This document shows positions 1 to 12,000 of a stretch of DNA of 64,000 bases, in pieces. Position numbers and translations under genes: made by a program. The stretch covers positions 44,570 through 108,569 of the forward strand of contig JAAEAF010000377.1 of assembly GCA_011037195.1 (NCBI GenBank), written 5' to 3'. The notes beneath the pieces were generated by a model. That model did no database searches and was not told the DNA's origin. It saw only the letters and a program-made list of their open reading frames with translations. Origin of the DNA: Triatoma infestans. Lineage: Eukaryota > Arthropoda > Insecta > Hemiptera > Reduviidae. Positions within the stretch are counted from its first letter, which is position 1. Every line of letters begins with the position of its first letter.

Positions 1-50
1 AAATCTAGTCATGTTTAAAAGATATTTACAAAAAAAAATTATAATTACAG

Positions 51-3000
51 ATTATGCCTGGGGTGTTATCACGGATCATGCCACCGAACTATTGGAAGCA
101 CAGCAGCTTGAAAAAGAACAAGTAATTACTTGAATAAAAAAAAAAATCTATAAATAAATAAATTACAATAAAAAATAGAACTGAAATTGTAGCTCCTCTT
201 CAAAAACAAGGTTATACTTAATTTTGCAGGAAGCAGCTGATGAAGTGTTTGAACTTCTAGAACGCAAACGCAAAGAAACACTGGCCTACAAACGATCCTT
301 CTTTGTACGCATGGTGTCAGATCCAAAAATTTACAACCCAAAGATCGCTAAATCTTTACCTGGAAGTAGACGTCATACAAGTCATGTAACTGATGACGAG
401 GACGACATAGAAAATACACCTGATAATGGGGTATCTGCCCATACACCTATGTAAGTATGCCATTTTAAGGTATCTTTAAAATCTAAACTTTTATAAATTA
501 CTAACCTGCAATGTACACCGATAGCATAGCCTGGCCTTTTAGGTTGGGTGTGCTGCCATTGGTGTAACAAACCAGAGATTATACACATAACATCTCGTGA
601 ATTTTGTCCTAAAATGTTTTTTTGTTTCACGTAGTTTAGTGGGAATAGCTAATGACCAAAAGTGTAACTTGTAGTTCAGACATTTCTGAAAGTGAAATGA
701 CAAATAAGACGGTATATATGTGACGGAGTGTTCATGCCACTTGTGCCGGAAGCCAGATTGGTGAAAATAAAAATATATTGATGAAAATAATAGGTATCAG
801 AAGAAGAGAAATTAGTGAGGAAGAGTTTTTGAGAAATAAGCTAGAAAGAATGCTGAACACTGTATAATAAAATACAGACACAAAAGTGTCAGGTCGTTAC
901 ACGTAAATAGAACTTAGAGATTTAGACTGAGTAAAGAGAAAGGTAGTAGTTGGTTGCTGACGCGTTGTAACTACTGTATAAACTGTTCTAAAGACTCCCC
1001 CTGGTAGAGCTAGCGCAGCTGTATATATACAGAGTCTCCCACTCTAGTCTGGCCTAAGTAGCGAGTGAGGTTCTCATTTTGTGTCTCTCTCTTTCTGCTT
1101 TAGATTACTCTTTTCGGATCCTATTCCACATTCCTTAAAATAAATTTCTCTGCCAACTCTGTAACGTAAGTCTCTAAGACCTACTCAGTTTGAACTGTTA
1201 CTGGAATTTACAAAAAAAGACATGGACATAAATGTTGTAAGAACCACTTAAATTATAGTATACCTAATCAGGGAAACATTGATAAATTTATGAAAGGCTC
1301 GATAATTATGGAATTAGAAGAACGTAATGAAAAGAAAAACAATTTAATTATTTTTAACGTTCCTGAACACTATCCAGAAGTTAAGTGAAGAAGGTAGGCA
1401 GTGTGACAGAAATCAAATTAAATTATTGGAAGTAAAATTACTAAGGTTACTGGTGTTGCTGATGCCATTGTTGTGACTTCCTTCTAAACCTTCTAATGTT
1501 AAAGTTAGACCAATCAAAGTAATATTTGAGCAATGAGCTTCAGCCTTGGTGGTTTAAGAAATATAATTAAATTAGCTGATGAACTTGATTTAAAGGATAT
1601 TAATATAAAGAAAGATTCAACATTAATGGAAAAAGAGATCTTAAAAACATTACGATTGGAGGAAAGAAGAATCGAAGCAGGTGAAGATAATTTAACTATA
1701 AAATATATTAGGAATTACCCTCGTATAGTGGACCAAAAAAAACTGTAGTTTAACCCAGTTACACATGTACTATCAGAACTGTAATAGAATTAGAACTAAG
1801 TTGCAAGTATTTAAAGGAAAAGCCAGTTCTAGTCTTTATGATATCACTGTTTTACCAGAAACCAATCTATCAAGTGCAGTTAGCACAAATGAACTGGGGC
1901 TTACCTATTACCATACAGGAAAGTGGTGGAGAGGTGCTAATATCAGTTAAAATATAAGTTCGTATGTAGTTAAGGTTAGTAAAAAAATATCGAACATTTA
2001 TTCGTCAAGCTCAATATTGGATGTGCGTCCATACTATTAGGCGCCGATTACATTCCTGCTGCATCTAAAAATCAACTATCTTATGACCACTCGTCATTAG
2101 AGGAATTATTTGTAAATTCTAACTATAGTGATGCCTTTATCATGGGAGATTTCAATCTACAACAGCTCTGTGATGTAATATTCAGATGTCAACTTTTTCC
2201 CCTCAAACTCCCTCCGAATCGGGAAGAATTATTTTGGACAACTATAGTTATGCGCAAATGTTTCAGGTAAACACAAAGACCATCAGCATGAATTTTTAGA
2301 CCTGATATTTTCGAAGAGGAAGCAAACTGAAGTTAATGTGGCATGTGACAAAATCTTCAGGACTGAAAAATATCACCCTTCGCTGGACTTTGAGATAATT
2401 CAGAGTCCGCTTTTCAGTGACTTATTCTAATGTACGAGTAGTTTATAATTTCTCTAAATGTAATTTTGATGGGCTATCGAAAGTTTTAACGGATATTACC
2501 GGAAACCTATTTTAAACCAGGATGACACAAACAAAGCCTTCAATAGCTTCTATAAAGTGTTACACATGCTAATTTCTGTACACACTCTTGCAACAAAATA
2601 TTCCATTCCCATTATCCAAGATGGTTTTCTAAGGAGCTAATCAGTCTCGTGAAGAAGAAGAAAGAGGTGCACAGGATCTATAAGACTACCCATCTCCATA
2701 GTGACTATCTATATTTTGCTAATTAAGAACTCAATGTAAAGTGTTGACTAAATCATAATTTAGATAAAGTTGAAATCTCGCTATCTGACTAGCACAATAT
2801 TAACTATTTCTGGAATTATGTGAATACTCTAAAACAATCCATAGACCTCCGTCATAATATATAGTCGAATGGTATACAATTACTGACAGATCTATCATGA
2901 TCAATTCCTTTGCTAGCTACTTCGCTACCTCCAGTTCAATTCCCAATCAGTCTATTAATTCACCCTTCTCTTTCAATTCAGTAAATTTACAGCTCGAAAT

Positions 3001-6000
3001 TCAAGTTAATGAGGTTACCAAACAGTTAAATCGGATTAATTATAAACGAAGTCCAGGGCCTGACAAAATCCCACTCATTATCAAATGTAATCGTCTTCTG
3101 GCTCCAGTACTGAATGAATTATTTAACAAATCACTATTTAGTGGAATGTTTCCTACTGTTCTAAATGATGGTTTCATTGAGCCTATTCCTAAAAGTGATG
3201 ATAAGATAGAAGTTCCCAACTATAGGCCTATTAGGCCTATTTGTATTCAATCAGCTGTTGCTAAAATCTTTAAAGCATTAGTACTTAGTAAAAGGCGCCT
3301 TATCTTACATAATCTCGTCATTCCTCAGCAGCACGGCTTTCACGCTGGTAGATCAACAACTACCAATTTGCTGGCATTACGATTATGTAATGACAGCTTT
3401 GCCGGTCATCATCAGCAGATGTTATTTATTTAGATTTTGCTAAAGGTTTTGATTTTGCGGACCACCCTATCCTAATTACAAAACTCCATGTTTTTGGTAT
3501 ACACGGCTCTTTATTAAATTGGTTTCCTTCTTTCTTAACGGATAGATATCACTTTGTTAAATTATCATTTGTAATTTCAAAGGTTTCTTGTAACTTCTGG
3601 CGTCCCACAAGGTTCACTTCTGTGATCTATCTTGTTCAAAATATTTATTAACATTGCCTTATGCTTCACTTCGATGGATTTCTCTTTATGCCGACAATGT
3701 CAAAATTTATAAATCTTTAAATTCCTTATTGTTACAAATACTTTATTGTTACAAAATTCATTAGACAATCTTGAGCACTTAAATATAGTCTATTGAATAT
3801 AGAGAAAATTGAAGACCAGACTGCCTGGACTTAAACCCGGGACCTCCGTGTGCGAGTCCAGCGCGCTACTACTGAGTTCCCATCCCTTTTATTTTTACTG
3901 AAGTTTAATAATGATTAAAGGATTGAAATAATTGCAAAAATATAAAACAGGTAAAGTCTACCCGTTTACCCGTTTTATATGGCCATATAGGGCGCGCAAT
4001 ACATTTGCATACCCTGAATGTATTATTCACCCACTGTGATTTCCAAAAGGCAGTTTTTGTGCATTCCATGTCTAATTAAAGGGGGTGAGGAAAGACAGCG
4101 TTTGCCAGTCTATGCAAGATGTTAATCTTGTACATCAGTGGAACTGCTTACAATCGAAATATCAATAAAATTTATTCTCAAATTATTTTATACTATTAGT
4201 GTCCATGTAAACCAGATTTACACATCTGCAATTGTCACAGTACTAAGTGAAAAATTTTCTAAGAAGTTGGCTTTACGTATTAAACATTAGTACCATTATA
4301 TTGTGTACTATAGTACAGGCAGTGGAATTATATTATACAGAAGAAGTGGAACTAGAATGAAATACAACTGGTTAGCCTGGAGTCGCCACCACCAACCCAT
4401 AAAATAATTTTTGCCGGAAAAATGTTCAAAACCAAAATGGTAAATCTTTGAATGTCTAGTTAGTATACCAAGTACCTAGAAATGTCTAGTTAGTATACCG
4501 GAGTTAGTTAGAAATATCGGAGCAAGGTTTCTGATAAAATTCAAAAAACTGAAAAATCTTCTCAATTCCCGTTGATCAATTTTCTTCAAAAATTTTGCTA
4601 AATAACTGAATTAATCTGAAAACATATACAGCTTCAGTAACCCTACAACAAGAAATGGCACTTTCTTTACGAAAATTAGACGAACCTCCCTCTCTATAAG
4701 GCAGTTAAATTACTTTCGTTTCAGACACTCTGAAGACCAGTGTCAAAACAAACCGAGATGAGAACATTGAACAGAAATGTTTATAAACGTTCCATCATAG
4801 AGGTCACAATGCCTTTATGTGTTCTCTGTATAAATTATCTTGCGATTTTTTGGATATCGCTATTAGGTCTATTACCGGTTCTTATCTGTGGTGTCTTAAA
4901 TACACTACTTTAACGAATATAACTTAAACACTCGTAACGGATGTGCGTTTCATAATTAACAGTAGACATTTATTGGATCTAATAGATTCTCTGGACATTG
5001 AATGATGAATTACATTTACTTTATTGAATAAATTTTATTGACGCCCATTTTATCTGCGGTTGCTGCTTCCATGTCTCATTCCTCTGGGATAAGATGCGAA
5101 AGGAATGTAATCAAAGAACCTAGCATATCGAATCATTTGGGTTAACGACAAGAATATTGAATATTACCCACCTCGACGCGGAATATAGAAGTCCCCGGTA
5201 CAAATCCAGCAGTGCTGCCCTCAGATTTTCTCTCCTAGGAGCCTCTACAACTCACTGCCCGGTGAAGAGCAGTGCTATATCCCTATAATCATCTAATCTA
5301 ATCTAGTCAACAACTTGTGGCTACATGTTTTACCTTAACTGACTTTAACTAATTGGAAAAGTTTCGTTTACAAAAAATAGGAAAATGATTTTAATGAATT
5401 AATAATACCAAAAGAAGTGTAAAAATTACCATTTAATTATGTGCAGATTTAATAACACGCTATTTTTATATAAAAAATAAATACAAATTAAATAAAAAAA
5501 ATATACTGCAACGAAAGGTAAAACCTCTTAACAATCAATCCTAGCACTGAGCGTTGCCATGATACTATGTAAGTTTGCCTTACTAGCATAGTGATGAAAG
5601 GACTCGTACTCTGTTGGAAGAGTTGTGCAGGCAAAACTAGAATTCGTACTTAAAGATTCATCTAAACTATTCGAAAGTTTGAGGTTAGTAAAGTTGGATG
5701 TTAGAACGCGTTGATTGGTGATATGGTTTAATGGCGAAAAGTGTTCTAAAATTTGATGTTAGTGTGGCTGGATGTTAGAACGTTGATTGGTGATATGCTT
5801 AAATGGCGAAAACTATTCTAATATTTGAGGTAAGTGTGGCTGGATGTTAGAACGTTGATTGGTGATATGCTTTAATGGCAAAAAGTGTTCTAAAATGTGA
5901 AGTTAGTGTGGCTGGATGTTAGTACGTTGATTGGTGATATGCTTTAATGGCAAAAAGTGTTCTAAAATGTGAAGTTAGTGTGGCTGGATGTTAGAACGAT

Positions 6001-9000
6001 GATTGCTGATATGGTTAAATGGCGAAAACTATTCTAATAATTGAGGTTGGTGTGGCTGGATGTTAGAACATTGATTGGTGATGTGGTTAAATGGCGAAAA
6101 CTATTTTAATATTTGAGGTAAGTGTGGCTGGATGTTAGAACGATGATTGCTGATATGGTTAAATGGCGAAAACTATTCTAATATTTGAAGTTAGTGTGGC
6201 TGGATGTTAGAACGATGATTGGTGATATGGTTTAATGGCGAAAAGTGTTCTAAAATGTGAAGTTAGTGTGGCTGGATGTTAGAACGATGATTGGTGATAT
6301 GGTTTAATGGCGAAAACTATTCTAATATTTGAGGTTGGTGTGGCTGGATTTTAGAACGATGATTGGTGATATGGTTTAATGGCGAAAAGTGTTCTAAAAT
6401 TTGAAGTTAGTGTGGCTGGATGTTAGAACGTTGATTGGTGATATGCTTAAATGGCGAAAACTATTCTAATATTTGAGGTTGGTGTGGCTGGATGTTAGAA
6501 CGTTGATTGGTGATATGGTTTAATGGCGAAAACTATTCTAATATTTGAAGTTAGTGTGGCTGGATGTTAGAACGATGATTGGTGATATGCTTAAACGGCG
6601 AAAACTATTCTAATATTTGAGGTAAGTGTGGCTGGATGTTAGAACGATGATTGGTGATATGGTTTAATGGCGAAAAGTGTTCTAAAATTTGAAGTTAGTG
6701 TGGCTGCATGTTAGAACGTTGATTGGTAATATGCTTAAATGGCGAAAACTATTCTAATATTTGAGGTAAGTGTGGCTGGATGTTAAAACATTGATTGGTG
6801 ATATGGTTTAATGGCGAAAACTATTCTAATATTTGAGATTGATATGGTTTAATGGCGAAAAGTGTTCTAAAATTTGAAGTTAGTGTGGCTGGATGTTAGA
6901 ACGTTGATTGGTGATATGCTTAAATGGCGAAAACTATTCTAATATTTGAGGTTGGTGTCGCTGGATGTTAGAACGTTGATTGGTAATATGCTTAAATGGC
7001 TGGAAAACTATATCGAAAACTATTCTAATATTTGAAGTTAGTGTGGCTGGATGTATGAACATTGATTGGTGATATGGTTTAATGGCGAAAGGTGCTCTAA
7101 AGTTTTAAGTTAGTGTGGCTGGATGTTAGTACGTTGATTGGTGATATGCTTTAATGGCAAAAAGTGTTCTAAAATGTGAAGTTAGTGTGGCTGGATGTTA
7201 GTACGTTGATTGGTGATATGCTTTAATGGCAAAAAGTGTTCTAAAATGTGAAGCTAGTGTGGCTGGATGTTAGAACGATGATTGCTGATATGGTTAAATG
7301 GCGAAAACTATTCTAATATTTGAAGTTAGTGTGGCTGGATGTTAGAACGATGATTGCTGATATGGTTAAATGGCGAAAACTATTCTAATAGTTGAAGTTA
7401 GTGTGGCTGGATGTTAGAACGTTGATTGGTGATATGCTTAAATGGCGAAAACTTTTTTAATATTTGAGGTAAGTGTGGCTGGATGTTAGAACATTGATTG
7501 GTGATGTGGTTAAATGGCGAAAACTATTCTAATATTTGAGGTTGGTGTGGCTGGATGTTAGAACATTGATTGGTGATGTGGTTAAATGGCGAAAACTATT
7601 TTAATATTTGAGGTAAGTGTGGCTGGATGTTAGAACGATGATTGCTGATATGGTTAAATGGCGAAAACTATTTTAATATTTGAGGTAAGTGTGGCTGGAT
7701 GTTAGAACGTTGATTTGGTGATATGCTTAAATGGCGAAAACTATTTTAATATTTGAGGTAAGTGTGGCTGGATGTTAGAACGTTGATTGGTGATATGGTT
7801 TAATGGCGAAAAGTGTTCTAAAATTTGAGGTTGGTGTGACTGGATGTTAGAACGATGATTGTTGATATGGTTAAATGGCGAAAACTATTCTAATATTTGA
7901 AGTTAGTGTGGCTGGATGTTAGAACGCGTTGATTGGTGATATGGTTTAATGGCGAAAAGTGTTCTAAAATTTGAAGTTAGTGTGACTGGATGTTAGAACG
8001 TTGATTGGTGATATGCTTAAATGGCGAAAACTATTTTAATATTTGAGGTAAGTGTGGCTGGATGTTAGAACATTGATTGGTGATGTGGTTAAATGGCGAA
8101 AACTATTCTAATATTTGAGGTTGGTGTGGCTGGATGTTAGAACGTTGATTTGGTGACATGGTTAAATGGCGAAAACTATTTCAATGTTTGATGTTAGTTT
8201 GGTTATTAAGTATGGTATTACTCTCACGCGTTGGTCTAGTGGCTAGCACGCCCACGTAGAGAATTCAGCCTTCGTTTGCAATAAGAGCAAAAACGGTGTT
8301 GTCCCAGCATTCTGAGAAAAAGTGGGAGCTCCCTTGGTACAATGGACAGAAGTAAACGGTGGTGGAAATCGTGGCATGCTACCAAACTTCTCCCAATAAA
8401 CTCGCTGTCTGGAAGTCTTTATCCTACTTGAGCTATTGCGCGTAAGGATTTTTTTCGACAGTAAAAGCGTGCTCACTAAACTTAAATAAGGTTGTTGTTC
8501 TCCTGCAAACTGTACAAGTCAAAAAAATGCAGCTCGAAATGGTAATATACCACGGTTAACTTGTATTAAGAGTCTGTGTTGAGCTTTTGAAGAGTGCGGA
8601 TGAAAGTTCAAACTCCTGGAGCAGTGTTACAGACAAACTTCTATTCACTTTAGTCTATTCTTAAGTTCTTTCTTTTTTTATATCTTTTTACCTTTTTCTT
8701 ACCGGTATCCTATATTTTATTTCTTTTTCCTTTTCTCATTTTTTTATTTTAATATTTTTTCTGTTTCTTTCTTTTTTACCTTTTATTCTATTGTACTTTT
8801 GTGAAGTAGTTACCAGTGGTTTTTAGGTTTATTTTATTTTTGTCTTCTTCCTTTTTTTCCCAATGAAATTTATAAGTTCGTCTTTAGAGGTAAGTAAGTA
8901 AGTATCTTTTTGTTTTTTAATAATGAATGATAATAGAAGGAGAATGGTGGGAGTACCACCTGATATCGAGATGATAGCGGACGTAATGGTATTAATCAGC

Positions 9001-12000
9001 ATAAAGATGAGGTAAATTCGACTAATGTAATTGATAATAAGGTTCTAGAAAAGTCAGTAAAATCTAATGAAAATGGAATATAGAAGTACAGATTTGGGGC
9101 CCTTCTGCGTAATAATAGAAAGCACCAATAAAGACAAAAGGGCACTTCGAGGGTGCACCCAATGTCAATTGGGAAATTACTCCATGAAAACCACCCTGAA
9201 ATTTCACAGAATATTGATATGGTGAAAAAAATTGATATAATTAGATTGAGAATGGAATTCAATAATGGCGTGTCAGCAAAAAAATTATTGGGATCTACAA
9301 TTTTAAAAGAGAAGGCTTTTAAGGTATACATTCCCAGATATTTATTACAGAGACGAGGGATAATTCGGGGCGTTGTCCGAAAACGAAATAGGTATTTAGA
9401 GGTCCGCCTGGGGTCAATTATGAATTAAGAGAAATAAGAAGGTTGAAAATAAAAGTTACAGACAGAGATAGAAAGTAAGTGAAGTTTATCCCAATCTATT
9501 TTATTCACAGTTAGAGGGCAGCAACTACCAAAATATGTATTTTGTAGTATATTGCGTACGGTGTGAGATGAATACCTACATTCAAAACGTAATACAGTGA
9601 AAAATTGCTTACGATTTGGTCACTTTAAAGACCAGTGCAAAGGGAGTATAAGGTGTAACAAGTGTGGCCAAAATCACGACGTTTCTGAGGGTAACAGTGA
9701 CGTAAATGTATTAACTATGGGAGTTGTGGTCATACGGCGTCTAATGCAAATATATGCCTACAATGAAAAAAGAAAAAACATTAAAACAATTAATGGGTGA
9801 AAATAATATCTCTTATCTGGACGCGAAAAAGTTCTTAATAGCAGTTCATTTGCCGCATTAGCGGGTAAAGAGGCCCCCACTTTGGATAACCTATAGGAAT
9901 TCCCTTTATTGACAAAAACGATGTAAATAATGGACGGTCATTTGCATCCACTATTTCGCACAAGAGAATTTACAACCAAATCTGCCAACTGTACACTAAA
10001 GTCTTCACTCACAGATAGTCGTTAAAAAAGAATGCCCCTCCTTTTACAGAAGTTTTATTAGAATTTCTGCCTTTAAAAAATGGATGCACTCATATTAAGT
10101 TATGTATGTATATATAGAAAAGCGAATACCTTTTACATGAAATAAACGTTAATACTTCCTTTGACTTGAATATTGTACCGGAAGGTATGAGGAATACGGC
10201 ACTAGCACATTACCTTTCCACTTATTATCCGGGAACATACTGTTTACACACAGACGGATCAAAAATCAATAAAGTCGGAAGCGCTATGTACGATCCGCTT
10301 CGCAATTTTTTTATGACTGTTAAGCTAGGTGATAATGCATCCGTGTATACTGCTGAGTTGATTGCAATTCTGCTTTCACTAAAATACATAAATACTCTGA
10401 ACGGGAAGAAATACTCCATACTGAGTGACAGCAAGAGCGCATTGCACAAATTATCACATTTAGAAAACCATTCAGTTTGAAACATATTACTGCTGAAAAG
10501 TTGAGCTTGTAGGCCTTCTTAAAGAAAAGGAGGTATGTATAAATTTTGTTTGAGTAAGAGGTCATTGTGGTGTTAAAGCAAATGAAACTGCCGAGACACT
10601 GGCGATGAAAGCCACTGAGCACGGAGAAAAGGAAGATTATAGACTACCATTTACTTAATTACAAAAATGGCAGATAGACTATAGTAGAGGCATCAAAGGT
10701 ATTGTAACGTTTTTCCCTCTAAACTAGCTGCTGCAACTAGTTTTAAGTGGGTTCGTTTAGATAAAATACTCTAAACTTCAATAAGAAAAACACCAATTTA
10801 TTGTTTTACACAATAAATTATAAATACAACACTTAATTAATTCACAGCTTAAACCAACAAAAGTTCACTTTGTTCACTTTTTATACACTTATCACAAATG
10901 CACACTTCGTTTGAAACAAGAATCTCTCCTAGACTCTCTGTTGTCCCACTATTTATACCGGTGGAGAAGAGTCTAGAACTTTCTCGATTCTTCTAGAGAG
11001 AGCTAGAGCGCCGCTAGCGCTTCCTAACTTGAAGTACCTGCTTTCTCTCCTAGATGGTACTAGTGCTGCGTTACACGGCTCCCCTCTTAGATCTATTCGT
11101 CCCGAACAGAAACATTGCAGGTAATATAAAAGAGGATCATTGAATGGTCCAGCCTCTCGATTATAGCTATTCATTCCATTAGTAGTATAGCCACTAGATA
11201 CTCCACTACTACTGCCTCCACTTGAGTTAGCTGATGTTGCGTTAGCTAACAGCTGGCTAGAAGGAGTTGATGATATCTGGAATAGAAGCGAGTCCCATCT
11301 CTTTCTACCTTCGATAGAATAAGATCTCTATTTTGTTGATTTATAATTCGTTCTGAATTTGGCTTCTTTTACTGGAAATCCTCCAAGCTCGCTGGCTACT
11401 AACCCTGGTTCTAATCCGACAACTTCCATGATACTCTTCCAAATAAATCTGATGCCATTCTCCAACGGCCAATAACACATCAGCGCTAACCCAACCGCTG
11501 CAATCTAACAGAATTATCGGCACATTAGGTTGCAGAGAGAGAGGTTCCTGGTTTGGTATAGTTGCATCTAACTGCATATCCATTTGGCCACTAGTGCTTC
11601 TTTCTTGTTCGGTCTCCATTGCTCCGCCTGTCTCTTTTCGTTCTGGTTCAGAGCGATGTGCACTTTCTTAATGAAAATCTCAAACGTGTAGGTAAAGTAC
11701 CAAGCTGAGTGGTAGTAGGACTGAGTCCTTGATGCTCGCTGATATTCACTGGCTGTTTAGGAACACCAAACAACTGATCTCTAGTTGCATTCGGTTGCAA
11801 CAAATGAGGTAATGCTCGTGCCATTGGTATCATGAATGGATCTGGTGGACTGCTGCCGAGCCACAATGTTGAGTCGGATCTCCGGAAAAACCGATGCCGC
11901 CTACCCTTTCCTGCTGTTCCAAGTGGTTCTACTTCTTCCACAGGTTCTGTCTCCATAGCGACTGGTGATGGTGGCATATCGTCTTTGGCTTCATCGTTCT

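Noticed and set aside
5690..8205. CRISPR-like array
   Set aside because: Units are contiguous 72-bp repeats without unique spacers, in a eukaryotic intron.
8243..8476. 77-codon minus-strand ORF
   Set aside because: It lies over SINE family B on the opposite strand and is chance open frame.
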